A stretch of 64,000 bases of DNA. It comes from Bos javanicus (Eukaryota; Chordata; Mammalia; Artiodactyla; Bovidae). The notes below the pieces were generated by a model. The model was not told the origin of the DNA, made no database searches, and worked only from the letters and a program-made list of their open reading frames with translations. Each line of letters starts with the position of its first letter. Positions within the stretch are counted from its first letter, which is position 1. Of this stretch, positions 21,701-33,734 are shown piece after piece. The DNA is taken from NCBI RefSeq assembly GCF_032452875.1, contig NC_083873.1, positions 78,179,987 through 78,243,986 of the forward strand, given 5' to 3'. A program made the position numbers and the translations under genes.

Positions 21701-22690
21701 ATCCTCTATGACCCATCTCCTAGAATAATCGAAATAAAAACAAAAGTAAACAAGTGGGACCTGATCAAACTTAAAAGCTTTTGCATAGCAAAGGAAACTA
21801 TAAGCAAGGTGGAAAGGTAACCCTGAGTTGGAGAAAATAACAGCAAATGAAACAACTGACAAAGGATTAATTTCCAAAATACACAAGCAGCTCATACAAT
21901 TCAATGCCAGAAAAACAAACAACCCAATCAAAAAATGGGAAAATGACCTACACAGACATTTCTCCAAAGAAGACAAACAGATTGGCAACAAAGTCATGAA
22001 AAAGATGCTCAACCTTTCTCATTATTAGAGAAATGCAAATCAAAACCACAATGAGATATCACCTCACACCAGTCAGAATGGCCATGATCAAAAAGTCTAC
22101 AAACAATAAATGCTGCAGAGGATATAGAGAAAACAGAATCCTCTTGCACTGTTGGTGGGAATGTGAATTGATTCAGCCACTAAGGAAGACGGTATGGAGA
22201 TTACTTAAAAAATTAGGAATAAAACCGCCATATGAGCCAGCAATCCCACTCCTAGGCATATACCCTGAGGAAACCAAAATTGAAAGAGACATATGCATCC
22301 CGTTGTTCATTGCAGCACTATTCACGATAGCTAGAACATGGAAGCAACCTAGATGTCCATCAACAAATGAATGGATAAAGAAGTGTGGTACATATACACA
22401 ATGGAATATTACTCAGCCATAAAATGGAATGCATTTGAGTCAGTTCTAATGAGATGGGTGAAACTAGAACCTATTATGCAGAGTGAAGTGAGTCAGAAAC
22501 AGAAAGATAAACCTTGTATTCTAACACACATATACGGAATTCTAGAAAAATGGTACCGAAGAATTTATTTACAGGGCAACAATGGAGAAACAGACATAGA
22601 GAATAGGCTTAAGGACATGGTAAGAGGGGAAGAGAGAGTGAGATGTATGGAAAGGGTAACATGGAAACTTACATTACCATTTGTAAAATA
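18749..22690 (+). pseudogene. L1 ORF2 remnant (copy 1)
   Basis: Remains of the L1 endonuclease/reverse transcriptase. The endonuclease end is seen at 19290-19571 (SRIDHILGHKSSLSKF and YSDHNA, the SDH active-site block). RT begins at about 20129 (NKSPGPYDF). The catalytic FADD is kept at 20839-20850 but is followed three codons later by a TAG (20860-20862). The C-terminal region runs to 22690 with WWECELIQPLRKTVWRLLKK-type zinc-knuckle-area sequence. Many stops and frameshifts. No function is expected. Confidence 0.9.
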
Positions 22691-22754
22691 GATAGCCAAT
22701 GGGAATTTGCTGTATGGCTCAGGAAACTCAAATAAGTGTTCTGTATTAACCTAG

Positions 22755-23201
22755 TCAAGGCTATGGTTTTTCCAGTAGTCATTTATGGATGTGAGAGTTG
22801 GACTGTGAAGAAAGCTGAGCACTGAAGAATTGATGCTTTTGAATTGTGGTGTTGGAGAAGACTCTTGAGAGTCCCTTGGACTGCAAGGAGATCCAGCCAG
22901 TCCATTCTAAAGGAGATCAGCCCCGGGTGTTCTTTGGAAGGAACGATGCTAAAGCTGAAACTCCAATACTTTGGCCACCTCATGCGAAGAGTTGACTCAT
23001 TGGAAAAGACTCTGATGCTGGGAGGGACTGAGGGCAGGAGGAAAAGGGGACGACAGAGGATGAGATGGCTGGATGGCATCACCAACTCGATGGATGTGAG
23101 TTTGAGTGAACTCCGGGAGATGGTGATGGACAGGGAGGCCTGGTGTGGGGTCGCAAAGAGTTGGACATGACTGAGCGAGTGAACTGAACTGAACTGAACT
23201 G
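22755..23201 (+). mobile_element. BovB 3'-end fragment in L1 3'UTR
   Basis: A 447-bp BovB 3' end, starting TCAAGGCTATGG and ending in GAACT repeats. It lies between perfect 10-bp duplications ATTAACCTAG (22745-22754 and 23202-23211), and the L1 3'UTR resumes exactly after it. Confidence 0.96.
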
Positions 23202-23360
23202 ATTAACCTAGAGGAGTGGGATGGGGAGGGAGATGTGAGGGAGGTTCAAAAGGGAGGGAATATATGTATACCTATGGTTGATTCATGTTGAGGTTTGACA
23301 GAAAACAGTAAAATTCTGTAAAGCAATTATCCTTCAATAAAAAATAAATTAATTTAAAAA

Positions 23361-24599
23361 GGTAAATGGACTCAGTTCATTTTTTGTGTGACAATTTACT
23401 TGGTTTAGAAACCTTGATTACTTTGCATATATAGTTCTAGAAGGCAAAATTAGCAGACTACAGAGATCTTGTGGGGAAAAACATATATATATATATATAT
23501 ATACACTCCTACTTGTGAGTAAATCTAGCAGAGAAAGGTTCTAAGATAAATAAATTCTTATATAGTCAAATATATAGCACTCAAACAGTTGCCTCAAAAG
23601 AAATTAGTGAGAGACATACTCCAGTCAATTGAGAGACAAAGGTAAAGTAAATATTTTTGTTAAATAGACAAAACAGTTAAATAGACTTAAATAACTTGTA
23701 AATGTATTTACTATAAAAATGGTAACTGAGTTAATATTATAATGTTACATTGTATTTTTGTTCCTGGTGTTTAGACTTCTATGTGATAACTGTGTCATGA
23801 TTTCTAGAAAAGATCTGAGTACCTAGACTTCTGTGGATGAAAGATGATTAAATTTCTTATTCTGAGATTTTGCATTTTAAAATGGACTTTTGAAATTTCT
23901 GGCATAGATGATAGTCTGATGTCAGAATATCCAGAGTCAAAATATATACCTTAATAATAGATTTTGGAAAAATATATCATTACTGAGAATAAGATGTCCT
24001 ACTGTAGATGTAAGAAGGAAAGGGAACAGACTGGAGAAGATAGATAACATCAGAGTTTTGCATCCTTTAACAGGCCAAGGGCTGGGGTCTCCCCAGCTTT
24101 GACATGGGGAGGATTTGAGGACATTTTCTCATTTGTTAGGTGTTTCCCAGAAGGTGAACAGTCTTTTGGGGTTTAGTTACATTGCTCTAGCATAGTGCCC
24201 CTAGGAGAATAAACACAGTAGCATGTGTTTTTGTTTTGTTACATAAAAAAAAAAAAGTTCTGATGACAACAGGAAAGTGGCTTTCAGTGACTTTCAAAGG
24301 CAGCTTATTCCTGATGCAGTGATGCTATATAAACCAGCTGCTCCTCTCAAAATTACTCCTAGATGCAATCACAAGGCAAAGGAAAAGACCAATTCCCTAA
24401 TGACATATTTAAAAATTGAAATTATTAGTTAACCTCAGAAGTTACTGAGTTTACTTGAAAATGCCTAAGTTCAGTTTTTTGCAAATCACATGAAAGAAGG
24501 GTTTCAAGTGGACTCTAATTTCAGTTTTAAGAATATTTTTAAAATAACATTTTTGCATACATCATTTTGTGGTGAGAAAATATAACTGCTAAAGGCTAA
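23361..24599. other. unassigned stretch between two L1 elements
   Basis: AT-rich unique-looking DNA of 1.2 kb with an (AT)10 run at 23482-23502 and a poly(A) at 24247-24257. No exon-like open frame and no clear repeat recognised. Confidence 0.5.
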
Positions 24600-27121
24600 A
24601 ATTTCAAAAGCTGGGGCAGTCCTAACATGGCAGAGGAATAGGATGTGGAGACCACTTTCTCCCGCATAAATTCATCAAAAGAACATTTGAACACTGAGTA
24701 AATTCCACAAAACAACTTCTGAATGCTGGCAGAAGACATCAGGCACCCAGAAAAGCAGTCCATTGTCTTCAAAAGGAGGTAAGAAAAAATATAAAGATAA
24801 AAAGAGAGACAAAAGAGGTGGGACAGAGATCCATCCCGGGAAGGGAGTCTTAAAAAAGAGAGACGTTTCCAAACACCAGAAAACACTCTCACTGGTGAGT
24901 CTGTGGTGAGCCTTGGAACCTCAGAGGGCAACATAACTGGGAGGAATAATAAATAAATAATTAAACCCCACAGATTACGTGCCCAATGGTAACTCCCAGC
25001 AGAGAAGCAGCACAGATGCCTGCATCTGCTACTAGCAAGCAGGGGCTGGGCAGGGGGGCGCAGGCTTCATTGCTTAGAGTAAGAGCCAGGCCTGAATGCC
25101 CCAAGGGCAATCTGAGGGAACTAACTTGAGATAGCAAACCAGAGTGTGGGATCCCTACCATGCAAAAAGCCCTAACCTAAGACACGGCTTCATGGGAAAT
25201 AGATGGGGAAAAAGTGGAAACAGTGTCAGACTTTATTTTTGGGGGCTCCAAAATCACTGCAGATGGTGACTGCAGCCATGAAATTAAAAGATGCCTACTC
25301 CTTGGAAGGAAAGCTATGACCAACCTACATAGCATATTCAAAAGCGGAGACATAACTTTGTGAACAAAGGTCCATCTAGTCAAGACTATGGTTGTTCCTG
25401 TGGTCATGTATGGATGTGAAAGTTGGACTGTGAAGAAGGCTGAGCACCGAAGAATTGATGCTTTTGAAGTGTGGTGTTGGAGAAGACTCTTGAGAGTCCC
25501 TTGGACTGCAAGGAGATCCAACCAGTCCATTCTAAAGGAGATCAGCCTTGGGATTTCTTTGGAAGGAATGATGCTAAAGCTGAAACTCCAGTACTTTGGC
25601 CACCTCATGCGAAGAGTTGACTTATTGGAAAAGACTCTGATGCTGGGAGGGATTGAGGGCAGGAGGAGAAGGGGACGACAGAGGATGAGATGGCTGGATG
25701 GCATCACTGACTCGATGGACGTGAGTCTGAGTGAACTCTAGGAGTTGGTGATGGACAGGGAGGCCTGGCATGCTGCGATTCATGGGGTTATAAAGAGTCG
25801 GATAAGACTGAGTGACTGATCTGAACTGAAGACACTGCCAGGCCCGCTCATAGAACAAAGGACTGACTAGAGCTAGCCAGCTGCGGACCGGCCCATCCCT
25901 CGCTGGGGACAGGCAGGCAAAGGCAGCCAGAGCCAGAAGGGGGCAATCGCAGCCCCAGAGAGCCATCCTCTACCAAACTGCAATCAGGCTTCATTGCTAA
26001 CCAAGACTTCTTGGGATTCTGGATGGTTGACATCTGCCTGAGAAGGTGTGCCAGTTGTACACCCAGAAAACCGAGTGGCAGGGACAGGGGAGGCGATAAG
26101 TTGCAGCTACTGTCTTCACCAAACACTGGTCACCTGAGCTGCTTGGACCTGGGAAGGGCACAAAACACAGGCCCAACAGAGTCTGCACCTTTGAGGAGTA
26201 CCCGAGTACCTGAACATGAGCAACTTAGGCCTGGAAAGTGCATACAACCCAGGGCCAGCCTCAGAAAGTTCCTGGCAGAGTAACCTAGAGCCTAAGCAGT
26301 GTAGACGGAAAAGCACACATGCCATGAGTGTGGGCAAACCCAGTGTGGCCGAGACACTGGGAGCACACACCAGTGTTATTTGTTTGCAGCATTCCTCCCG
26401 CCCCACAGCACGACTGAATAAGCCTAAAAATGTGACCACCACCACCCCCATGTGTCAGGGCGGAAATTAGACACTGAAGAAACCAGTAAACAGAAGAAAC
26501 GAAAACAGAGGGAACCACTTTGGAAGTGACAGGTGCAATAGATTAAAACCCTGTAGTTAGCAATGACTACATAGGAAGGGGCCTATGGATTTTGAAAAGT
26601 TTATACAAGGAATTATCAGAAAGTGAAGTATAGATGAAGAAGTCTTGAGCCTAATGTAAGAATAAGACTGAAAACCAGAGGCAGTAGGCTTAAGTCCAAA
26701 TCCTGAGAACACCAGAGATCTCCTGACTCCAGGGAACATTAATTGATAGGAGCTCATCAAACGCCTCCATACCTACACTGAAAGCAAGCACCACCCAAGG
26801 GCCAACAAGTTCCACAGCAAGACATACCATACAAATTCTCCAGCAACACAGGAACATAGCCCTGAGCTTCAATATACAGGCTGCCCAAAGTCACTCCAAA
26901 CCCACTGACATCTCATAACTCATTACTGGACACTTCATTGCACTCCAGAGAGAGAAATCCAGCTCCACCCACCAGAACACCAACACAAGCTTCCCTAACC
27001 AGGAAACCTTAACAAGCCTCCCATCCAACCCCACCTACAGTGAGGAAACTCCACAATAAAAAGAACTCCACAAACTGCTAAAATACGGAAAGGCCACCCC
27101 AAACACAGCAATATAAACAAG
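24600..27121 (+). promoter_or_regulatory. L1 copy 2 5'UTR
   Basis: Starts near GGGGCAGTCCTAACATGGCAG, split here, and is GC-rich in the middle (24960-26500), containing several former CpG positions now TG/CA. It would hold the L1 pol II promoter. It is interrupted by a BovB fragment and is unrelated by eye to the copy 1 5'UTR. Confidence 0.75.
25186..25828 (+). mobile_element. BovB 3'-end fragment in L1 5'UTR
   Basis: A 643-bp BovB 3' end from GGCTTCATGGG to a mixed CTGATCTGAACTG tail. The perfect 7-bp TSD AAGACAC (25179-25185 and 25829-25835) restores the L1 5'UTR when one copy is removed. A 117-codon open stretch (25388-25741) is BovB C-terminal sequence. Confidence 0.96.
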
Positions 27122-28353
27122 ACGAAGAGGCAGAGAAATACCCAGCAGGTAAAGGAACAGGATAAATGCCCACCAAACCAAACAAAAGAGAATGAGATAG
27201 GGAACCTACCTGATAAAGAATTCTAAATAATGATAGTGAGAATGATCCAAAATCTTGAAAACAAAATGGAGTTACAGATAAATAGCCTGGAGACAAGGAT
27301 TGAGATGCAAGAAAGGTTTAACAAGGACCTACTACTACTACTAAGTCGCTTCAGTCGTGTCCGACTCTGTGCGACCCCATAGACGGCAGCCCACCAGACT
27401 CTGCCGTCCCTGGGATTCTCCAGGCAAGAGCACTGGAGTGGGCTGCCATTTCCTTCTCCAATGCATGAAAGTGAAAAGTGAAAGTGAAAAGTGAAAGTAA
27501 AGTCGCTCAGTTGTGTCTGACTCTTCGAGACCCCATGGACTACAGCCTTCCAGGCTCCTCCGTCCATGGGATTTTCCAGGCAAGAGTACTGGAGTGGGGT
27601 GCCATTGCCTTCTCCATAACAAGGACCTAGAAGAAGTAAAAAAGAGTCAATATATAATGAATAATGCAATAAATAAGATAAAAACCACTCTGGAGGAAAC
27701 CAACAGTAGAATAAAGGAGGCAGAAGATAGGATTAGTGAGTTAGAAGATAGAATGGTAGAAATAAATGAATCAGAGAGGAAAAAAGAAAAATGAATTAAA
27801 AGAAATGAGGACCATCTCAGAGACCTTTGGGACAATGTTAAACGCCCCAACATTTGAATCATAGGAGTCCCAGAAGAAGAAGACAAAAAAAAAAAAAAAA
27901 CCATGAGAAAATACTTGAGGAGATAATAGTTGAAAAATTCCCTAAAATGGGGAAGGAAATAATCACCCAAGTCCAAGAAACCCACAGAGTCCCAAACAGG
28001 ATAAACTCAAGGCAAAACATGCCAAGACACATATTAATCAAATTAACAAAGATCAAACAGAAAGAACAAATATTAAAAGCAGCAAGGGAAAAACAACAAA
28101 TAAAATAACACACAAGGGGATTCCCATAAGGATAACAGGTGATCTTTCAATAGAAATTCTTCAGGCCAGGAGGGAATGGCAGGACATACTTAAAGTGATG
28201 AAAGAAAATAACCTACAGCCCAGATTACTGTACCCAGCAAGGATCTCATTCAAATATGAAGGAGAAATCAAAAGCTTTACAGACAAGCAAAAACTGAGAG
28301 AATTCAGCAGCATCAAACTAGTTCTCCAACAAATGCTAAAGGATCTTCTTTAG
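27122..28353 (+). pseudogene. L1 ORF1 (copy 2), start lost and SINE-interrupted
   Basis: Encodes the L1 ORF1 chaperone. The reading begins KRQRNTQQVKEQDKCPPNQ after a position where the initiator appears as ACG (27122-27124), so the normal ATG seems mutated. A coiled-coil stretch rich in heptads (27640-27790, EETNSRIKEAEDRISELED) is followed by frameshifts and stops, including one after KKEK at 27791 and a poly(A) tract at 27886-27900. The RNA-binding C-terminal region ends in TAG at 28351-28353. A Bov-A2 at 27332-27616 splits the N-terminal third. Non-functional. Confidence 0.88.
27332..27616 (+). mobile_element. Bov-A2 SINE in L1 ORF1
   Basis: Complete Bov-A2 dimer starting CTACTACTACTAAGTCGC and ending GCCTTCTCCA. 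The perfect 13-bp TSD TAACAAGGACCTA lies at 27319-27331 and 27617-27629. Very close to the family consensus, so it looks young. Confidence 0.97.
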
Positions 28354-29849
28354 ACAGGAAACACAGAAAGGGTGTATAAACTTGAACCCCAAACAACAAA
28401 GTAAATGGCAACGGGATCATACTTATCAGTAATTACCTTATATGTAAATGGGTTGAATGCCCTAACCAAAAGACACAGACTGGCTGAATGGATACAAAAA
28501 CAAGACCCGTATGTTGTCTACAAGAGACCCACCTCGAAACAAGGGACACATACAGACTGAAAGTGAAGGGCTGGAAAAGATATTCCATGCAAATAGAGAC
28601 CAAAAGAAAGCAGGAGTAGCAATACTCATATCAGATAAAACAGATTTTAAAACAAAGGCTGTGAAAAGAGACAAAGAAGGGCACTACATAATGATTAAAG
28701 GATCAATCCAAGAAGAAGATATAATGATTATAAATATATATGCACCCAACATAGGAACACCACAATATGTAAGACAAATGCTAGCAAGTATGAAAGGAGA
28801 AATTAACAATAACACAATAATAGTGGGAGACTTTAATACCCCACTCACACCTATGGATAGATCAACTAAACAGAAAATTAACAAGGGAATACAAACTTTA
28901 AATGATACAATAGAACAGTTAGACCTAATTGATATCTATAGGACATTTCACCCCAAAACAATGAATTTCACCTTTTTCTCAAGCGCACACGGAACATTCT
29001 CCAGGATAGATTACATCCTGGGCCATACATCTAGCCTCGGTAAATTCAAAAAAATTGAAATCATTCCAAGCATCTTTTCAGACCACAATGCAGTAAGATT
29101 AGATCTCAATTACAGGAGAAAAACTATTAAAAATCCCAATATATGGAGGCTGAACAACACGCTGCTGAATAACCAACAAATCACAGAAGAAATAAAGAAA
29201 TAAAAATATGCATAGAAACAAAAGCAAATGAAAACACAACAACCCAAAACCTGTGGGACACTGTAAAAGCAGTGCTAAGGGGAAGGATCATAGCAATACA
29301 GGCATACCTCAAGAAACAAGTCAAATAAATAACCTAACTGTACACCTAAAGCAACTAGAAAAGGAAGAAATGAAGAACCCCAGTGTTAGTAGAAGGAAAG
29401 AAATCTTAAAAATTAAGGCAGAAATAAATGCAAAAGAAACAAAATAGACCATAGCAAAAATCAACAAAGCCAAAAGCTGGTTCTTTGAGAGGATAAATAA
29501 AATTGACAAACCATTAGCCAGATTCATCAAGAAACAAAGGGAGAAAAATCAAATCAATAAAATTAGAAATGAAAATGGAGAGATCAGAAAAGACAACATG
29601 GAAATACAAAGGAGCATAAGAGACTATCAGCAATTATATGCCAATAAAATGGACAACATGGAAGAAATGGAAAATTTCTTAGAAAAGTACAGCTTTCCAA
29701 AACTGAACCAGGAAGAAATAGAAAATCTTAACAGACCCATCACAAGCAAGGAAATTGAAACTATAATCAGAAATCTTCCAGCAAACAAAAGCCCAGGTCC
29801 AGATGGCTTCACAGCTGAATTCTACCAAAAATTTAGAGAGGAGCTAACA

Positions 29850-30491
29850 TCTGGTCCCATCACTTCATGGGAAACAGTGTCAGACTTTATTTTTTTGGGC
29901 TCCAAAATCACTGCAGGTGGTGATTGCAGCCATGAAATTAAAAGACGCTTACTCCTTGGAAGAAAAGTTAAGACCAACCTAGACAGCATATTCAAAAGCA
30001 GAGACATTACTTTGCCAACAAAGGTCCATCTTGTCAAGGCTATCGTTTTTCCAGTAGTCATGTATGGATGTGAGAGTTGGACTGTGAAGAAAGCTGAGTG
30101 CTGCAGAATTGACGCTTTTGAACTGTGGTGTTGGAGAAGACTCTTGAGAGTCCCTTGGACTGCAAGGAGATCCAACCAGTCCATTCTGAAGGAGATCAGC
30201 CCTGGGATTTCTTTGGAAGGACTGATGCTAAAGCTGAAACTCCAGTACTTTGGCCACCTCATGCGAAAAGTTGACTCATTGGAAAAGACTCTGATGTTGG
30301 GAGGGATTGGGGGCAGGAGGAGAAGGGGACGACAGAGGATGAGATGGCTGGATGGCATCACTGACTCGATGGATGTGAGTCTGAGTGAGTGAACTCCGGG
30401 AGTTGGTGATGGACAGGGAGGCCTGGTGTGCTGAGATTCATTGGGTCACAAAGAGTTGGACATGACTGAGCGACTGAACTGAACTGAACTG
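29850..30491 (+). mobile_element. BovB 3'-end fragment in L1 ORF2
   Basis: A 642-bp BovB 3' end starting TCTGGTCCCATCAC and ending in CTGAA repeats. The L1 frame resumes at CACCTATCC. The duplication is short (AACA at 29846-29849 and 30492-30495), possibly masked by the A-rich tail. Confidence 0.93.
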
Positions 30492-31362
30492 AACACCTAT
30501 CCTACTCAAACTCTTCCAGAAAATCGCAGAGCAAGGTAAACTTCCAAACTCATTCTATGAGGCGACCATGACCCTAATACCAAAACCTGACAAAGATGCC
30601 ACACATAAAAAGAAAACTACAGGCCAATATCACTGATGAACATAGATGCAAAAATCCTTAACAGAATTCTAGCAATCAGCATTCAACAATATATTAAAAA
30701 TATCATACATCATGGCCAAGTGGGCTTTATCCCAGGGATGCAAGGATTCTTCAATATCCACAAATCAATCAATGTAACACACCACATTAACAAATTGAAA
30801 AATAAAAACCATATGATTATGATAGATGCAGAGAAACCCTTCGACAAAATTCAACATCCATTTATGATAAGAACCCTCCAGAAAGCAGGAATAGAAGGAA
30901 CATATTTCAATATAATAAAAGCTACATATGACAAACCCACAGCAAAGATTATCCTCAATGGTGAAACATTGAAAGCATTTCCTCTAAAGTCAGGAACAAG
31001 ACAAGTGTGCCCACTCTCACCACTACTATTCAATATGGTTTTGGAAGCTTTGGCCACAGCAGTCAGAACAGAAAAAGAAATAAAAGAAATCCAAGTTGGG
31101 AAAGAAGTAAAACTCTCACTGTGTACAGATGACATGATCATCTGCATAGAAAACCCTAAAGACTTCACCAGAAAATTACTAGAGCTAGTGAATGAGTATA
31201 GTAAAGTTGCAGGACATAAAATCAACACACAAAAATCCCTTGCATTCCTATACAATAATAATGTGAAAATAGAAAGAGACATTAAGGAAACAATTCCATT
31301 GACCATTGCAACAAAAAGAATAAAAATACTTAGGAATATATCTACCTTAAAAAAAAAAAAAA

Positions 31363-31572
31363 GGCTTCCCTTGTAGCTCAGTAGGTAAAGAATCTGCCTG
31401 CAGTGCAGGAGACCCAGGTTTGATCCCTGGGTTGGGAAGATCCCCTGGAGAAGGAAATGGCAACCCACTTCAGTATCCTTCCCTGGAAAATGTCATGGAC
31501 ACAGGAACCGGGTGGACTGCAGTCCATGGGGTCACAAAGAGTTGGGCACGACTGAGCAACTAACACTTACAC
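31363..31572 (+). mobile_element. Bov-tA SINE in L1 ORF2
   Basis: Starts GGCTTCCCTTGTAGCTCAG after a 15-base A-run and ends in ACTTACACTTA. The L1 ORF2 resumes as CTAAGGAAACAAAAG. The A-run lies on the 5' side of the SINE, the wrong side for its own tail, so it probably expanded at the insertion site. Confidence 0.92.
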
Positions 31573-33450
31573 TTACTAAGGAAACAAAAGACCTGTATAT
31601 AGAAAACTATAAAACACTGGCGAAAGAACTCAATGAGGACACTAGTAGATGGAGAAATATACCGTGTTCATGGATCGGAAGAATCAATATAGTGAAAATG
31701 AGTATACTTCCCAAAGGAATCTATAGATTCAATGCAATCCCTATCAAGCCACCAACGGTATTTTTCACAGAACTAGAACAAATAATTTCACAATTTGTAT
31801 GGAAATACAAAAAACCTCGAATAGCCAAAGCAATCTTGAGAAAGAAGAATGGAACTGGAGGAATCAACCTGCCTGACTTCAGGCTATATTACAAAGCCAC
31901 AGTCATCAAGACAGTATGGTACTGGCACAAAGACAGAAATATAGATCAATGGAACAAAATAGAAAGCCCAGAGATAAATCCACGTACATATGGACATCTT
32001 ATCTTTGACAAAGGAGGCAAGAATATACCATGGATTAAAGACAATCTCTTTAACAAGTGGTGCTGGGAAAACTGGTCAACCACTTGTGAAAGAATGAAAC
32101 TAGAACACTTTCTAACACCATACACAAAAATAAACTCAAAATGGATTAAAGATCTAAATGTAAGACCAGAAACTATAAAACTCCTAGAGGAGAACATAGG
32201 CAAAACACTCTCCGATGTAAATCACAGCAGGATCCTCTATGACCCACCTCCCAGAATATTGGAAATAAAAGCAAAAATAAACAAATGGGACCTAATTAAA
32301 ATTAAAAGTTTCTGCACAAGAAAGGAAACTATAAGCAAGGTGAAAAGACAGCCTTCAGAATGGGAGAAAATAATAGCAAATGAAGCAACTGACAAAGAAT
32401 TAATCTCCAAAATATACAAGCAACTCCTGCAGCTCAATTCCATAAAAATAAATGACCCAATCAAAAAATGGGCCAAAGAACTAAACAGACATTTCTCCAA
32501 AGAAGACATACAGATGGCTAACAAACACATGAAAGATGCTCAACATCACTCATTATCAGAGAAATGCAAATCAAAGCCACAATGAGGTACCATATCACAC
32601 TGATCAGAATGGCTGCAATATAAAATCTACAAGCAATAAATGCTGGAGAGGGTGTGGAGAAAAGGGAACCCTCTTACACTGTTGGTGGGAATGCAAACTA
32701 GTACAGCCACTATGGAGAACAGTGTGGAGATTCCTTAAAAAACTGGAAATAGAACTGCCATACAACCCAGCAAATCCCACTTATGGGCATACACACTGAG
32801 GAAACCAGAATGGAAAGATACACGTGTACCCCATTGTTCATTGCAGCACTGTTTATAATAGCCAGGACATGGAAGCAACCTAGATGTCCATCAGCAGATG
32901 AATGGATAAGAAAGCTGTTGTACATATACACAATGGAGTATTACTCAGCCATTAAAAAGAATACATTTGAATCAGTTCTAATGAGGTGGATGAAACTGGA
33001 GTCTATTATACAGAGTGAAGTAAGCCAGAAAGAAAAACACCAATACAGTATACTAATGCATATATATGGAATTTAGAAAGATGGTAATGATAACCCTGTA
33101 TGCGACACAGCAAAAGAGACACAGATATATAGAACAGTCTTTTGGACTCTGTGGGAGAGGGCGAGGATGGGGTGATTTGGGAGAATGACATTGAAACATG
33201 TATATTATCATATGTGAAATGAATCGCCAGTCCAGGTTTGATGCATGATACAGGATGCTTGGGGCTGGTGCACTGGGATGACCCAGAGGGATGGTATGGG
33301 GAGGAAGGTGGGAGGGGGGGTTCAGGATGGGGAACACATGTATGCCTGTGGTGGATTCATATCAATGTATGGCAAAACCAATACAATATTATAAAATAAT
33401 TAGTCTCCAATTAAAATAAATAAATTTATATTAATAATAATAAAATAAAA

Positions 33451-33534
33451 CATATTGCCAGGATTATGAACTTTAGACTAAGTCTGCCATTAGATACATT
33501 GTCCAGGGTGTCAGGATTTGTGAATGAATGTACC
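33451..33534. other. short unassigned stretch
   Basis: Flank of the L1; nothing recognised. Confidence 0.4.
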
Positions 33535-33733
33535 TGAGTTAGTCGCTAAGTTGTATCTGACTCTTTGAGACCCTATAGACTGTAGCCCACTAGGCTCCTC
33601 TGTCAATGGAATTTTCCAGGCAAGAATATTGGAGTGCATGGCCATTCCCTTCTCCAGGGGATTTTCCTGAACCTGGGATCAGACCCAGGTCCTCTGCATC
33701 ACAGGCAGATTCTTTACTGTCCGAGCCACCAGA
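33535..33733 (-). mobile_element. Bov-tA SINE
   Basis: Reversed Bov-tA: GAGTTAGTCGCTAAG tail side, then the Bov-A body, then a diverged tRNA head ending TCCGAGCCACCAG at 33733. Confidence 0.9.
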
Positions 33734-33734
33734 T

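Larger units (their letters stand above)
16440..23360 (+). mobile_element. L1 copy 1, near full length, internally deleted and interrupted
   Basis: Order: 5'UTR (16440-18312), C-terminal ORF1 remnant (18313-18690), ORF2 remnant (18749-22690), then 3'UTR ending in an A-rich tail at 23360. A Bov-A2 (17270-17541) and a BovB fragment (22755-23201) interrupt it. Most of ORF1 is missing at a junction near 18312. The exact 5' start is uncertain, and I found no TSD. Confidence 0.88.
28405..33076 (+). pseudogene. L1 ORF2 (copy 2), interrupted
   Basis: ATG at 28405 opens MATGSYLSVITLYVNGLN, the usual ORF2 start. The endonuclease domain is open in a shifted frame at 28511-29203 (IIVGDFNTPLTPMDRS, SRIDYILGH, FSDHNA). 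RT starts at 29598-29849 (NKSPGPDGFTAEFYQ), is broken by a BovB fragment, and resumes at 30500-31350. The catalytic box reads CTDD (31122-31133) in place of FADD, so both aspartates survive but the preceding two residues do not. A Bov-tA interrupts at 31363-31572. The C-terminal part runs to TAG at 33074-33076. No intact enzyme can be made. Confidence 0.9.
24600..33450 (+). mobile_element. L1 copy 2, full-length architecture with four insertions
   Basis: 5'UTR (24600-27121), ORF1 (27122-28353), ORF2 (28405-33076) and 3'UTR ending in an A/T-rich tail near 33450. Removing the inserted BovB (25186-25828, 29850-30491), Bov-A2 (27332-27616) and Bov-tA (31363-31572) leaves a co-linear L1 of about 7 kb. 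Better preserved than copy 1, but both ORFs are disrupted. I could not find a TSD for the L1 itself. Confidence 0.92.

Noticed and set aside
22371..22691. A 106-codon host gene
   Set aside because: The frame is L1 ORF2 C-terminal coding sequence (EYYSAIKWNAFESVLMRW type) continuing from upstream L1.
24596..24934. A 112-codon minus-strand gene
   Set aside because: Antisense of the L1 copy 2 5'UTR, with a second overlapping frame; no support as coding.
27223..27669. A 148-codon minus-strand gene
   Set aside because: It is the antisense of a Bov-A2 plus flanking L1; the protein is translated SINE, repeated in many other frames here.
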